A stretch of 40,496 bases of DNA from a virus. Location of the stretch: IMG/VR virus record IMGVR_UViG_3300021090_000058, positions 1-40,496 of that record; one strand, given 5' to 3'. The notes below the pieces were generated by a model, which was given only the letters and a program-made list of their open reading frames with translations, did no database searches and had not been told where the DNA came from. Below, one piece after another: positions 27,522 through 37,349 of the stretch. Each line of letters starts with the position of its first letter. Within the stretch, counting starts at the first letter, position 1. The position numbers and the translations under genes were made by a program.

Positions 27522-29317
27522 TCTTCGTCTTCTTCACCTGGAGTGTAGAATTGAAGTTCTTTGATTCCCTGCTTCATAAACTCATCCATGCTTCCGTACT
27601 CATCTACTATCATTCCTTCCAAGGTAGCAAAGTCTTTAGCCATATTGCTGAATGATCCTTTTGAGGCATTCTTTACAATGTCTCTATAGACAGTACGAGC
27701 TGCTGGTCGAGTTAATAGATATCCACGCACATAGTCTGTGAAAGGCTTTACAGCTACTGCTGCTGCACCTACAGGAGGAACTTTTGCAAGAAGGAAGCCA
27801 GCTAATGGTCCCCATTCTCCCACTTGAAATTTATGTTTGGCAGAGTTTGCGAATTGAGTAGTTGCTTTCACTGCTGTTTGTCCGAATTCAGCAATGTCTC
27901 TTAGCTCTTTTACCCCTTGTTCGCCTATATCTCTTCGAAGAACAGCGCCTTGTTTAGAGTTCAGAACTTGATGTAGTTTCTTAGGGCTATATTCACCATT
28001 TTGAAAAGCTTTAGTTACCATTCCTTCAGTTCTGGCGAGTGAAGCATTCTGTCCATAGATCTTATTGGCTGCTTTATAGGCATCTGTGATCTCAGATCCA
28101 GCTTCTTTCTCTACTGTATTTCGGATGGAATTGTTAAGGAATCCATAGGCATTCTTTACCTCTTCTTCTACTCCGCTAAACTCAGCTTTCTTATAGATGC
28201 TCTTGACGTTTGAGTTGTAGTTCTGAGTCTGAGTTATGAGTTGTTCAGCGTTAGCCTTCGTCTTGCCAAGAACTTTTTTCTCTTTCTCAAGGATTCTGAT
28301 AGCGGCTTGTTGAGCATCGCTAGGAGAAGGAGCAAGACTTTTGATTCTAGCAATCTCTCTATCAATGTCCAAAACAATCTGTTTAGTATCTATAGGATTA
28401 GGCTTGGCTTTCGCTAGAGTTTTTGCCTGTTCATAGGCTTCGGATTCCAATACCTCTAGATCTTTTCCTTGAGCTCGGAGTTTGGCTATCGGGATCTTGT
28501 CTTCTACAACCTTGGCTATTGCTTCTTCAGTGGTCATACCAAGTTCTTTTTCGAAGGCAGCTTTTCTTCCTTGAGTGATACGAGCTGTAGGAGAGATTTC
28601 ATCTTTTAGCATTACTTCCATCAGAGGAAGTCCGTGCTTATCTGCTATCTCTGTAATTCTTTTGGCTTCAGGAGAAAGTTTTCTAGCTTGCTTCTCTAAA
28701 GTAGCTAATCCACCAGTGATGTCTCCTCCAAGTTCGGATACAATTTCTGGAGCTCCCGCTTCTCTTAATGCGGCAGTTGTGGTAGCTCCTGTTACTCCAG
28801 CTTTTATAGCTTTTCCCCACCCCTTTCCTCGGGTTAACCCTCCTAGAAAGAAAAGTTTATTAAAGAACTTACCAGTCCGAGTTTTGGGATTTTCGATGTT
28901 AGTCCCAAAGTTTTCATCAATAGTTCTTTCTAAAAGTGCTTGGGTAGGAATGAATTCCCCTTGCTCCATCACGGTTTTTATGTACTTGTCTCTATCAAAT
29001 TCTTTCCCAGCTTTTTGGAATGCTTCTTCAAGCTCATCAATATCGGTTAATCCCTCACCCACCATAGCTAATTTCAATACATCTAAAGGCCAAGAGAAGG
29101 CTTGTCCTAATCCAGCGATAGACTGAACACCCGCTTCTTTAGCAGCATCCCACCATGTAGCCTCTTCAGCCTCGTGAGATTGAGCATATTCAGCCATATC
29201 AATTGTTCCTTCGTCATCATCTTCATTTGACTGGGCTTCTTGTTGTTGACTATATGCGGCTAAATCAATGCCTTCATCTTCATCGTCTAAAACGGGTGTT
29301 TGAGCTGGAACTGTCAT
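27518..29317 (-). CDS. Ejection/internal virion protein, large (599 aa)
   Basis: ATG 29317 (MTVPAQTPV) overlaps the previous stop (TAATG) and has GGAGAGAC upstream. The N-terminus is acidic with repeats (DEGIDLAAYSQQQEAQ and DEGTIDMAEYAQSHEAE). Long helices dominate (DIDREIARIKSLAPSP, NAEQLITQTQNYNSNVKSIY), with a hydrophobic C-terminal segment (GPLAGFLLAKVPPVGAAAVA). Size, helicity and position after the tail genes fit podovirus DNA-ejection proteins, which cross the host envelope. Sequence identity to a known family was not recognised. Confidence 0.65.
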   Translation of the reverse strand: MTVPAQTPVLDDEDEGIDLAAYSQQQEAQSNEDDDEGTIDMAEYAQSHEAEEATWWDAAKEAGVQSIAGLGQAFSWPLDVLKLAMVGEGLTDIDELEEAFQKAGKEFDRDKYIKTVMEQGEFIPTQALLERTIDENFGTNIENPKTRTGKFFNKLFFLGGLTRGKGWGKAIKAGVTGATTTAALREAGAPEIVSELGGDITGGLATLEKQARKLSPEAKRITEIADKHGLPLMEVMLKDEISPTARITQGRKAAFEKELGMTTEEAIAKVVEDKIPIAKLRAQGKDLEVLESEAYEQAKTLAKAKPNPIDTKQIVLDIDREIARIKSLAPSPSDAQQAAIRILEKEKKVLGKTKANAEQLITQTQNYNSNVKSIYKKAEFSGVEEEVKNAYGFLNNSIRNTVEKEAGSEITDAYKAANKIYGQNASLARTEGMVTKAFQNGEYSPKKLHQVLNSKQGAVLRRDIGEQGVKELRDIAEFGQTAVKATTQFANSAKHKFQVGEWGPLAGFLLAKVPPVGAAAVAVKPFTDYVRGYLLTRPAARTVYRDIVKNASKGSFSNMAKDFATLEGMIVDEYGSMDEFMKQGIKELQFYTPGEEDED

Positions 29318-30675
29318 TAAAAGTCTCTCCATTTTTTAGCCTTAAGAGATTCAACTCTATCTTTAGGAACTGCTCTGAAAGAGCCATCTGGTTTTTGCAT
29401 CATAATCATTCCTCGGAACTTATCTGGATTCTCCGCCATCAAGTTGATAAAGGAAGATGCTTCCACTAGATTGTTTATTTTACCGAGGAGGTCTTGTTCT
29501 CTTTCTCCGACTTTCTTATCAACTTCTTGAACCACTTGATTATAGTTTGCAGTACGTCCATACTTCTTCAATCCTTCGTTTAAAGTATTATTATGAATCG
29601 CTTCTAGATCATTAACATACTTCATCTGTTTAAGAATTAATCTACGCCCTTGTTCATTATTTAAGAGAGAAGGCAACTGAGCCATGAAGGATGAAACGTC
29701 GAAGTTAGTCACTCTAGCACCAAAGAAGTCTTTGGCTCCCTTAAGCCATTGCTTTAAGTTTTTGACATACAGTTGAGTCTCTGGGTTTACTATTCCAGCA
29801 AGCTGAGCAGTAGGGCGAATATCTCCAGTAGACGGATCTATGATTGTCTTGCCAATCCCAGAGGGAAGCTTTCCAGAGTCATTAACCTTGGTCATGCTAT
29901 TAATAAGGATATCGTTTTGAGCGTAAGCTTTCTTTTTAGTTTGTGTTTCTTTTAGTTCTTTGTTATTTTCTTTCTCGTTATTATTCTCCCACTTAATTCT
30001 TTCATCGAACTTCATGTTAGGAGGAATTACAGGAGGAGCCCATTCATCTTCTGGAATAGGTGCTTCGGCTTTAGCATCTTTCTTCTCCATTGGAGTTTCT
30101 GGCTCATCAACGAAGATAGGTCCTTTAGCGGCTACGTTTTCAGCAGTTGGAGTTTCCTCAGCAATGTCTCCTACCTTAGGCTCATTATCTACTCCCTTAG
30201 GAACTGTAACTAATGGCTTTCTCAATCCCCTTTCTGTGAGAGCTGCATGTTCTCTTTCAAGAGTTTGTTTTACTCCAGGAGGAGCATCTAGATATTGATC
30301 TGCTGCATGTTCTGGCCAGCCAGCTTTAATAAGATTGTTTTTCTGACGCTCTTTCTCTTCTTGAGTCAACATTCCTTTATTAACTTTGGCATTCAATGCC
30401 TTATCTCTCTCGATGATTGTCTTCTTCATATCGTTAAGGGACTGTTGAGTTTGAAGCCTCTTAGAGGGAGAAATGTTACTCTTTTCAAGCCCAAGTTGTA
30501 GATTTTCCCAGGCGTGAGCATCTTCTCGATTCGTCTTGTACTCATCGATTAGCTTACCAATTTCAACACGGTCATTCTCATCTCTATAGCTTTTTCCCAG
30601 CTTAGAAAAGAATTCCTCTACACCTGTTGGCTCAGGCTTACGTTCTGTTGTGTCTACGACTTGTAAAGATGGCAT
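29317..30675 (-). CDS. Ejection/internal virion-like protein (452 aa)
   Basis: The product is hydrophilic and helical, with Lys/Glu-rich stretches (FDERIKWENNNEKENNKELK) and a Pro/Ala acidic middle (DEPETPMEKKDAKAEAPIPE). Residues about 270-440 (YVKNLKQWLKGAKDFFGARV ... EQGRRLILKQMKYVNDLEA) are the best-ordered domain. It lies between two other ejection-type genes, with TAATG overlaps on both sides. The role is assigned by context. Confidence 0.55.
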   Translation of the reverse strand: MPSLQVVDTTERKPEPTGVEEFFSKLGKSYRDENDRVEIGKLIDEYKTNREDAHAWENLQLGLEKSNISPSKRLQTQQSLNDMKKTIIERDKALNAKVNKGMLTQEEKERQKNNLIKAGWPEHAADQYLDAPPGVKQTLEREHAALTERGLRKPLVTVPKGVDNEPKVGDIAEETPTAENVAAKGPIFVDEPETPMEKKDAKAEAPIPEDEWAPPVIPPNMKFDERIKWENNNEKENNKELKETQTKKKAYAQNDILINSMTKVNDSGKLPSGIGKTIIDPSTGDIRPTAQLAGIVNPETQLYVKNLKQWLKGAKDFFGARVTNFDVSSFMAQLPSLLNNEQGRRLILKQMKYVNDLEAIHNNTLNEGLKKYGRTANYNQVVQEVDKKVGEREQDLLGKINNLVEASSFINLMAENPDKFRGMIMMQKPDGSFRAVPKDRVESLKAKKWRDF

Positions 30676-31334
30676 TATGTTGTTCCTCCAGCTGGCTTAT
30701 TGAAGAAGTTTTTAGTCTGATCAATCATCTCAGGTGTTATTGATGATAAAACCTTGTTGATGTCGAATCCTCCTCCTTGCTGAGCTGCTGTATCTACGGC
30801 AAAGGTCTGTCTGCCTTGAAGAGAATCCACAGCACTTCTCTTAGCACTCCTAGCATCCTTTTGCTCTCCATAGAGATATTGGGATCTCTGAGCGTCTAGA
30901 TTCTCTTGGATGTCTCGAGCTACTTTAGACAGTGCATCTCCAGCATACGAACTATTCATAAGACCCTGGCTTCGAAACTGGCCTGTGATTCCAGGAGCAA
31001 GATCTTCTTTGAATTTACGATAAGCAGGGTTAGCAATGTTCTGATCAAATACCTTGTTTGCTGCTTCTGGATCGTAGTTATAGAGATCTGCAAGAGGTCC
31101 TTGGCCTAAGATAGCATCATGCTGTTGCTCATTCAGCTTGCTTTGTCTTTTGTCGAAGGTTGAGATCTTCTTCTTTTTCTTCTTCTTACTCCCAAATAAA
31201 CCTGCTACTCCCCCGATAAGTCCACCAACTCCTGCGCCAATTGCTGTACCTACACCTGGGATAACAGATCCAATGGTAGCTCCGGTTGAAGCACCACCTA
31301 GGGCTCCTGTTGCTCCACCTGTCCAATCTGCCAT
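30675..31334 (-). CDS. Ejection-type protein with glycine-zipper N-terminus (219 aa)
   Basis: Residues 5-48 (GGATGALGGASTGATIGSVI and GAGVGGLIGGVAGLFG) form a glycine-zipper membrane motif, followed by a KKKKKKK tract. The remainder is polar helical (AGDALSKVARDIQENLDAQR). Glycine-zipper proteins with this layout are typical podovirus internal virion proteins thought to form an envelope channel. Start ATG 31334 has AGGATT upstream. Confidence 0.7.
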   Translation of the reverse strand: MADWTGGATGALGGASTGATIGSVIPGVGTAIGAGVGGLIGGVAGLFGSKKKKKKKISTFDKRQSKLNEQQHDAILGQGPLADLYNYDPEAANKVFDQNIANPAYRKFKEDLAPGITGQFRSQGLMNSSYAGDALSKVARDIQENLDAQRSQYLYGEQKDARSAKRSAVDSLQGRQTFAVDTAAQQGGGFDINKVLSSITPEMIDQTKNFFNKPAGGTT

Positions 31335-31353
31335 ATAATCCTACCTTTGTTAC

Positions 31354-31635
31354 CTAAGTTATTAAAGTCCAAGTGACCGCGTTTGGCGTCGTTCTTGATG
31401 TCATAATCCATGCCATGTCTGTATCCGTTCTAACAGTTATGTCCCCAATAGAGAAGAAAGAATTCCTTTGATCATTCGCTGCTGGATCTCGTCCTGTTAG
31501 TATATCTTTCTTAATTGCCTGCGACATGGAGTTGGCAATATCGGTGTACATCTGAGATAGCTGATTGGCGAGGTTGGGAGATAGTTCTTTAATCTCTTGG
31601 CCAAAGTTCTTATAGCGTGGAAGATTAAAAGTCAT
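31354..31635 (-). CDS. Small structural protein (93 aa)
   Basis: The N-terminal half is helical (FGQEIKELSPNLANQLSQMY, DIANSMSQAIKKDIL) and the C-terminal half beta (ISVRT-like IGDITVRTDTDMAWIMTSRT). It is coupled to the 727-aa tail protein by ATGA. It occupies a place where head-tail joining or fibre-attachment proteins are found. Confidence 0.6.
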   Translation of the reverse strand: MTFNLPRYKNFGQEIKELSPNLANQLSQMYTDIANSMSQAIKKDILTGRDPAANDQRNSFFSIGDITVRTDTDMAWIMTSRTTPNAVTWTLIT

Positions 31636-33815
31636 ACAAGTCTCCCTACTGGTTGGAATCCAGGCATCATGGCATGCACTTGAATCTTTGCGCCGGCTTG
31701 GTTGTTTCTCATTCTGAACTGTAAGAACTGAGCTGTCTGGTTAATCCAGATCTTTACCCACTTCTTAGATCCAATCTCTCCAGCCAGATTAGTACAGTCG
31801 ATTCGGTATTGGAATGTTGGGACACTATCTACTTCTGTGTCGTTAGTGATGATATCGATATCTAGGAAAGCCGAGACCGGAGATCCATCTGCATTCTCAA
31901 GAATAGTATCAGCCACACTGACGTAGAAATAAATCCATCCACATCGGACTTTCTTGTCAGAATCCACCCAAGGATTCAACTTTTTACTTAACGCTTCCAT
32001 TGGTATTGTTTGCGACGCAATACCGCCGCTTGTGTAAGCAGAAAATCCAAGGGTCTGTATGTCGACATCAAAAGTGACGTAAGGCGTTACAATGGCCTTT
32101 ATAGGGGCTTGCTGATGATTTACCTCTACCATGCCTCCAGCGGCTTCGAAAACTATGTTGTCTCCGATGTTGTAGTTGTTCCAATCGGTTGTCACGCGAA
32201 GAGTATCACCATCAATCACACTCATGGCTCGGATTCTTTGAGGATTGTCTTCGCTCTCAACGTTATTGAGTCTCCAGATCTCTCCTTTATGACCACCACC
32301 GATCGCTATCGGAGTTCCTTTTGAGTAAGGGAAAGCATTCCAGTTACTGAATACACTAGCTAAAGCATCCCAGTTTGGGAAACCGTTGGCTGCTGTTAGG
32401 TCGGACCAAAGAGTGGTGATAGCTACTTGGAAGTTGCCCATGCAGGAGAGAGGGATTCTATAGACTGCATAGTTATCTTCTTCGAAGTTGATGACCAAGA
32501 TTCTATCGGAAGATCCATCTGGTACTAGAGGAGGTTTAATCTTACCTTGAGAAGGATAGATCAAGTAAACATCTCGGTCTTCATCCAAGAATCCAGAGAA
32601 GCATTCAATGAAGTTATTGTTATCGATGCTATTGAAAGCAAAGTCAGAGATGTTGTTATCCATCCTTTCAACTTGATAGCCATCGCTGATAATCAAGCCT
32701 CTTGGACTAGCAGCTAGAGTTCTATTGAGATAAGAGATCACAGAGAAAGCAGCTGAACATCCCCTGCTACCATCGATCTTCTCGAGAGTGAAAGGAGTTA
32801 CATCATTACCGGTATACTTCATCATCCATGTAGCGGCTTCTGTGAAGAAGAGAACATCGTCTCTATTAAAGGCCGCACCAAAGAACCAGGTGTTATCTGG
32901 AATGTCAATGAACCCAGCTCCAGGAGCTGTATTGTCAAAGGTATCACTATTAACTCCTGTTCCAGAGATGCGAATTCTGCGAGGAAAGAGAACACCAGCT
33001 TCAATAGTTTGGAAGAGTACGAGGCGATCTCTGACGTTAAAAATCTGTCTTGCATTTAGTGTGCCACCTGCAAAAGTGGGGGCGTAGTTTGCTACTGTTG
33101 TACCGTCATATTGCTGGATTACATCCCCAACCACTCCATTTGCAAAGAGAAGTCTTGGAACGCTAGTTGGACTTGCATAGTTAACCCATGACCAAAAGTC
33201 TGTCTTTGTTCCATTATAAGCACCGGCTGGGCTGATGTCTTCTAGTCTGTCTGTTATAGGATTGTATCGATTGACATATCTAGTATCGGCTACAATCAAT
33301 TGCCTAACGTTATTTGTTGGGTAGAAACTCATGACTCCCATCACTGGAAGTCCTGGATGGAAGCTGTAGGTGAGCAACACTGTAGATGCGCCAGCTGGTG
33401 GAGCTGTAAAAGTTACTGAGATTGCGCCCGTGGTATAGTTTATTGTTCCAGTTCCAGCACCAGTAAATCCCCCAAGTCCATTATCTGTTAGCACTTGCAC
33501 TGGGTTACTGCCAGTTACTACAACACTTCCTCTAGCAATAGGAGGAGTTAGAGTCCAGGTAAAGGTGGCATTTACACCATTGATGGCTCCAGTCGCTGGA
33601 GCTACTGCTGCTACCTGATGGACCATACGGCTTTCGACATAAACAGACTTCAATCCATTGGCAAATCCAGAGTATCCATCTCGTTTCCTTGTAACTCCCC
33701 TATAAACATAGCTATCCAAAAGATCGACGAATGCATCATTTGGCAAAAGCCAAGGCTGAAGCTCTCGGTCGAACCCTGTTGAGTAATTAGCTATTAAGTA
33801 GGGAGAGTATGTCAT
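31632..33815 (-). CDS. Tail hub/tube protein, beta-propeller-like (727 aa)
   Basis: The N-terminus (LIANYSTGFDRELQPWLLPN ... RDGYSGFANG) and the repeated beta-rich blocks (VIVADTRYVNRYNP-like, ILVINFEEDNYAVYRIPLS) resemble the propeller-bearing tail proteins of podoviruses (P22 gp10 or T7 gp12 in position and size). An inserted Ig-like block (about 65-130; GAISVTFTAPPAGASTVLLT) is present. It would close the portal channel and carry fibres. Homology to either family is not certain. Confidence 0.7.
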   Translation of the reverse strand: MTYSPYLIANYSTGFDRELQPWLLPNDAFVDLLDSYVYRGVTRKRDGYSGFANGLKSVYVESRMVHQVAAVAPATGAINGVNATFTWTLTPPIARGSVVVTGSNPVQVLTDNGLGGFTGAGTGTINYTTGAISVTFTAPPAGASTVLLTYSFHPGLPVMGVMSFYPTNNVRQLIVADTRYVNRYNPITDRLEDISPAGAYNGTKTDFWSWVNYASPTSVPRLLFANGVVGDVIQQYDGTTVANYAPTFAGGTLNARQIFNVRDRLVLFQTIEAGVLFPRRIRISGTGVNSDTFDNTAPGAGFIDIPDNTWFFGAAFNRDDVLFFTEAATWMMKYTGNDVTPFTLEKIDGSRGCSAAFSVISYLNRTLAASPRGLIISDGYQVERMDNNISDFAFNSIDNNNFIECFSGFLDEDRDVYLIYPSQGKIKPPLVPDGSSDRILVINFEEDNYAVYRIPLSCMGNFQVAITTLWSDLTAANGFPNWDALASVFSNWNAFPYSKGTPIAIGGGHKGEIWRLNNVESEDNPQRIRAMSVIDGDTLRVTTDWNNYNIGDNIVFEAAGGMVEVNHQQAPIKAIVTPYVTFDVDIQTLGFSAYTSGGIASQTIPMEALSKKLNPWVDSDKKVRCGWIYFYVSVADTILENADGSPVSAFLDIDIITNDTEVDSVPTFQYRIDCTNLAGEIGSKKWVKIWINQTAQFLQFRMRNNQAGAKIQVHAMMPGFQPVGRLV

Positions 33816-33816
33816 A

Positions 33817-34404
33817 TTAAACCCTATTAATCATTAAGGACCAAAGAACAGTCTGAGAACTACCACTGTTGTTTTTAGCCTGTAAAATTGTGCCTGAGAA
33901 CTGAAGAGTAGGTCTAGAGACTGCTCCCGAGTTATTATCCAGTTCATTAAGGTCAGTAAGAACACCTGTTCGCAAAAAGTTGTATGTTCTCTGGGAAGTT
34001 GTACCTAGTACAAAAACAGTTCCGAATCCAGTAAAGGCATAAGCTACGTTAAAGATGTTAACCGTGGCTCCAGATGCTAGAACTGTACTCCCAAAAACCT
34101 TGCTGGGATTCTGAAAGTCAAAAGGTGTTATCTGATTCTCAACTCCTGAGTCATCCATGTAAAAAAGCTGAATGTTTGGACCATTGGACCGGCAATAAAG
34201 ACGTCCAGTAGCGGCAAGTGCTCCAGTTGGAGCTTGTTGAGTTAAATGGATCACGTTGTGATATCCATCGTCTGCGGCGGCAGTGAGATTAAACTGGTGA
34301 TCAGCTCCTATAATTGTCTGGAGCCTAGCCATGTTCACCTGATTCTGGCTGGGAAAGATCGCCGGAGAATCACCGTTTAGTGGAACTGCTGGATTAAATG
34401 TCAT
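33817..34404 (-). CDS. Tail/fibre-base protein (195 aa)
   Basis: ATG 34404 behind AGGAGATACT. Residues 35-95 (FNLTAAADDGYHNVIHLTQQ ... RLYCRSNGPNIQLFYMDDSG) match a small beta domain that occurs at the start of fibres in related phages. The C-terminal half is also beta-rich (RTYNFLRTGVL ... LQFSGTILQAKNNSG). It lies between the adaptor and the hub protein. Confidence 0.65.
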   Translation of the reverse strand: MTFNPAVPLNGDSPAIFPSQNQVNMARLQTIIGADHQFNLTAAADDGYHNVIHLTQQAPTGALAATGRLYCRSNGPNIQLFYMDDSGVENQITPFDFQNPSKVFGSTVLASGATVNIFNVAYAFTGFGTVFVLGTTSQRTYNFLRTGVLTDLNELDNNSGAVSRPTLQFSGTILQAKNNSGSSQTVLWSLMINRV

Positions 34405-34412
34405 AGTATCTC

Positions 34413-35117
34413 CTAAAAGTCTGGGGCTGTTCTTTGTGATTCAAACTGCTGCCAAGTCCTTGCCAATACTTGCCCTCTGTATCTGCGATAGACTTGGAAA
34501 ACCTCGTTGTATTTATCCATCTCTCCGTAATCACTTAAGATGTCTAATGAAGCTCCATAGGCAAAATAGCGAGTAAGATAGGCATTCGGAACGTTGGCTA
34601 AGATGGAACCAGCATTTGTATTGGTTCCTCCAGCGAACGAATAATCGATATTATAAGCCGAAATTCGGACGTTATATACTTGGTCTGGTGGACCTCGGAA
34701 AGTCAGCTCATTGTTGTAATACAACGCATAAGTTGGCATCTGAGGAGTAAAGACCTGATCCCATGGCCATCTGGCATAGAACTGCTTAGGATCTAAGTAC
34801 CAAAAAAGAGGGAAGGAGGTGAAATCACCAGTCGTATAGGAAATATATGCAGGGGCATTGATAGTACTAAAACCTAGGGCATCTAAATCCACTGGCATTG
34901 GATCAAGAGTCGTTGGATCAATAGAGAAATCCCACCAAGTTTGGTTTTGAAAGATCCGAACCTCTTGGGGATGCTCTTGCTGAACAAACGCATTTAGGTA
35001 ATCGAACATGATAGGATCGGTAAAGGCAGGATCGTTTTTATCGACCCTACCCGTAACGTTTCTCATGATCTGGATTACGCTTGCTCCGGATTGTGGTAAT
35101 ACAGGCCCTGTTGTCAT
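34413..35117 (-). CDS. Head-tail adaptor / tail tubular A-like protein (234 aa)
   Basis: The helical N-terminus (ASVIQIMRNVTGRVDKNDPA, IMFDYLNAFVQQEHPQ) and the Trp/Tyr/Pro-rich middle (FPLFWYLDPKQFYARWPWDQ) with a C-terminal helix (LDILSDYGEMDKYNEVFQVY RRYRGQ) follow the pattern of podovirus adaptor proteins that form the ring under the portal. It is placed directly upstream of the hub protein gene, as expected. ATG 35117 has AGGACAAC upstream. Confidence 0.75.
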   Translation of the reverse strand: MTTGPVLPQSGASVIQIMRNVTGRVDKNDPAFTDPIMFDYLNAFVQQEHPQEVRIFQNQTWWDFSIDPTTLDPMPVDLDALGFSTINAPAYISYTTGDFTSFPLFWYLDPKQFYARWPWDQVFTPQMPTYALYYNNELTFRGPPDQVYNVRISAYNIDYSFAGGTNTNAGSILANVPNAYLTRYFAYGASLDILSDYGEMDKYNEVFQVYRRYRGQVLARTWQQFESQRTAPDF

Positions 35118-35126
35118 AATGTTGTC

Positions 35127-35621
35127 CTATGCGTATTCAAGTACATTACATGAGAATCTTGGTGTTTCTCCTACCTGCTTAGTCTCAGTGTGAACAACGT
35201 TTCCGTGCTCTGTTTTAACTTCTGCAAAGTCAGGTGTAGCCAACTTGTTCAAGAAGTTAATCACTGGCAATGGAAGCATGTAAGTTCCACCAGATTTAAG
35301 TTGACCTGACCAATCGATCTCTTTATTGCGAACACGGACTTTTAGTACGTTTTCATGCTGTTGGAATCGATGGAACTTGGTCTTGAATTTCTTATAGAAG
35401 GATTCATCAGGAACCTTCACTTTCATCTTATTACGTTCATGCGTGCAGAATCTGTTATGCTTGCGAACGTGTGCATTGTAGACATCAAAGTCTTCTACCT
35501 TCTCGAACTTGAAAGTATCGAAATCAAAAGGCTCCATTTTCTCTTTAGGGAGATCGGCACCTCTCAATACGGCTGCTTCCATTAGTTCTGAATCTTTATC
35601 TTTCTGAGTTTTTTTGCTCAT
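35127..35621 (-). CDS. Conserved virion-region protein (164 aa)
   Basis: ATG 35621 (MSKKTQKDKD) is chosen for its AGAGGAACT ribosome site over the upstream frame start at 35651. The protein is basic with a central RKHNRFCTHERNKMKVKV and FHRFQQHENVLKVRVRN. It lies between the beta-module protein and the adaptor. Proteins at this place often are head completion or non-capsid structural components; no domain is recognised. Confidence 0.6.
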   Translation of the reverse strand: MSKKTQKDKDSELMEAAVLRGADLPKEKMEPFDFDTFKFEKVEDFDVYNAHVRKHNRFCTHERNKMKVKVPDESFYKKFKTKFHRFQQHENVLKVRVRNKEIDWSGQLKSGGTYMLPLPVINFLNKLATPDFAEVKTEHGNVVHTETKQVGETPRFSCNVLEYA

Positions 35622-35671
35622 AGTTCCTCTTTTAAAAGTGGGTAGGGACATTTTGTCCCCACCCTATTGGT

Positions 35672-36382
35672 TTAAGCTACATCGCCTAGGTTGAAGTAAG
35701 CGTTGAACTTGGTCGCTTGGAAGTAGATAACATCGTTATCAGCTCCCATAACCGCAGAACCTAACTGAAGTCTGTAGGTAATTGGGTTATCGACTACATT
35801 GAAGTTCTCACCTGATCTAGTGATCTGACCACCTGAAGCGCTATAAGTAGCGAGTACAGGGACTGGAACACCGTAGATGTCATACAAACCGAATGTAGTA
35901 GCCGAAAGAACGTCTACCATATAGGTGTTGTTGTTAAGCGCTTGGCCGATAGCACCAAGAAGCTTAGTGATGACAACTCTATCTCCATCAACCAGCCCGT
36001 GAGCTGCCGATGTAGTTACAACCCCAGGAGTCGCTGTTGTGATCCCTGTGATTGTTCGGTGTTGGTCTGTGAAACCTCCAGCCAAGTTGTTGATCGTCAC
36101 CCCGTTCGTTGCTTCCAACGTAGAAGTAAGATCTGTAGTCCCTCTAGATACGATCAAAGCGTCCCCAGCAGGGAAGTCTCTAAACCATACGCCAGAGATG
36201 TTGTTGGCGTTAGTGGCGAACTTTGTATAGTTGTACCACTCAAGTTTATCCGCCTGCCAAGGCAGGATCAGATTGTAAGCGGCACCTGCTGATTGCAAGT
36301 ATCCACCATATGTATTCGTCACTTGCCCGAACTCTCGTGTTCCGGTGTAGACGTTTGCGGCATTGCCGATTGGTGCAGTCAT
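35672..36382 (-). CDS. Capsid-adjacent structural protein with FCCH-like module (236 aa)
   Basis: A perfect AAGGAGGAAAAT precedes ATG 36382, so it should be abundant. The middle (about 110-195) is the FCCH-like module TTSAAHGLVDGDRVVITKLL ... ATTFGLYDIYGVPV shared with the 3379-3849 protein. The flanks are beta-rich (YRLQLGSAVMGADNDVIYFQ). Its position right after the capsid gene suggests a decoration or major tail-associated protein. Confidence 0.75.
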   Translation of the reverse strand: MTAPIGNAANVYTGTREFGQVTNTYGGYLQSAGAAYNLILPWQADKLEWYNYTKFATNANNISGVWFRDFPAGDALIVSRGTTDLTSTLEATNGVTINNLAGGFTDQHRTITGITTATPGVVTTSAAHGLVDGDRVVITKLLGAIGQALNNNTYMVDVLSATTFGLYDIYGVPVPVLATYSASGGQITRSGENFNVVDNPITYRLQLGSAVMGADNDVIYFQATKFNAYFNLGDVA

Positions 36383-36392
36383 ATTTTCCTCC

Positions 36393-37337
36393 TTAACCTT
36401 TTGTACTTCTTAAGTTTACACACCAGCTATCATCAAGGATGACTGAGCCAAGACGACCCTTCCAACCCATTGTCTGTCTTTGGTTCAATGGATCTTGTCC
36501 AGCTCCCAAAGGTTTGATGATCATTTCCATCGACTGATCGTCGATCATGATTCGTCCGTAAGCGTTAGCCGCGAACAGCATGTTGGAATAGACAGGTGGT
36601 GATACAGTAACGTCCTTGTAACCTTCTGAAGTCATAACAAGGCGAACTTCATCGCAAGAGCCTAGCTCAGCTTCAAGTACAGATTGTTGACGTGGGTAGT
36701 CAGCAGTAGCCAAGAAGTTTGCAAGGTTTTTGAAATCAGTTCTAAGATCGGTGGAAATGACCATCCAATAGGCCGCCCAAACTGGAGCAGTCCCGAAGGC
36801 GTTAGTACCTTCTTGGTTGGGTGATAGTTTCTTACCGTTGTTCTCTGTAACGTAGTCAACTGCTAACTCTAGGTCAGTAGTTGTTACCTCTGTGATCGCG
36901 TTCCCGTTAACCCCGTTTAGGCAGTCAATTTGAGCGCTTGTTGCCACGAGCATGTTACGAACGATTTTGTCGTAAGTAGATGCCATGTTCTGTGCCAACA
37001 TATCTGCAACTTCGTTCGCAGTTTGGTCTTGCACAGTGATGATCACATCGTCACTAAGTTCAACGACTTTACCGTACTGAGAAACAGTCGCGGTGATATC
37101 GAATTTAGTAACTTGTTCAGCATTCGGTGTAACGCCCTCAGTAAGGGGAGTTAAAGCGTCTGCTAAGTTGTCAAATCTACGGAAGATAGCGTTCTTGCTA
37201 TTCTTCTGTGGAATGCGTCTCTCCTGAGCGAAATAACCATAAACATAGTATGGTTGGTAACGGTCAAGGAGTATGTTGTCGAAGAACAAGTTGACTTCTG
37301 GGTCGACTTGTACTGTCGTGGTTGTTCCTGCGGCCAT
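36393..37337 (-). CDS. Major capsid protein, N4-gp56 family type
   Basis: The 314-aa protein has the features of the N4-gp56 group: ARRIPQKNSK-like QERRIPQKNSKNAIFRRFDN, then LTEGVTPNAEQVTKFDITAT, QYGKVVELSDDVIITVQDQT (the most conserved stretch) and RQQSVLEAELGSCDEVRLVM. The fold is HK97-like. The ATG has AGGAG eight bases upstream, and a palindromic operator-type site lies 13 bp before it. Scaffold lies upstream and a decoration-type protein downstream. Confidence 0.9.
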   Translation of the reverse strand: MAAGTTTTVQVDPEVNLFFDNILLDRYQPYYVYGYFAQERRIPQKNSKNAIFRRFDNLADALTPLTEGVTPNAEQVTKFDITATVSQYGKVVELSDDVIITVQDQTANEVADMLAQNMASTYDKIVRNMLVATSAQIDCLNGVNGNAITEVTTTDLELAVDYVTENNGKKLSPNQEGTNAFGTAPVWAAYWMVISTDLRTDFKNLANFLATADYPRQQSVLEAELGSCDEVRLVMTSEGYKDVTVSPPVYSNMLFAANAYGRIMIDDQSMEMIIKPLGAGQDPLNQRQTMGWKGRLGSVILDDSWCVNLRSTKG

Positions 37338-37349
37338 TTTTTTCTCCTA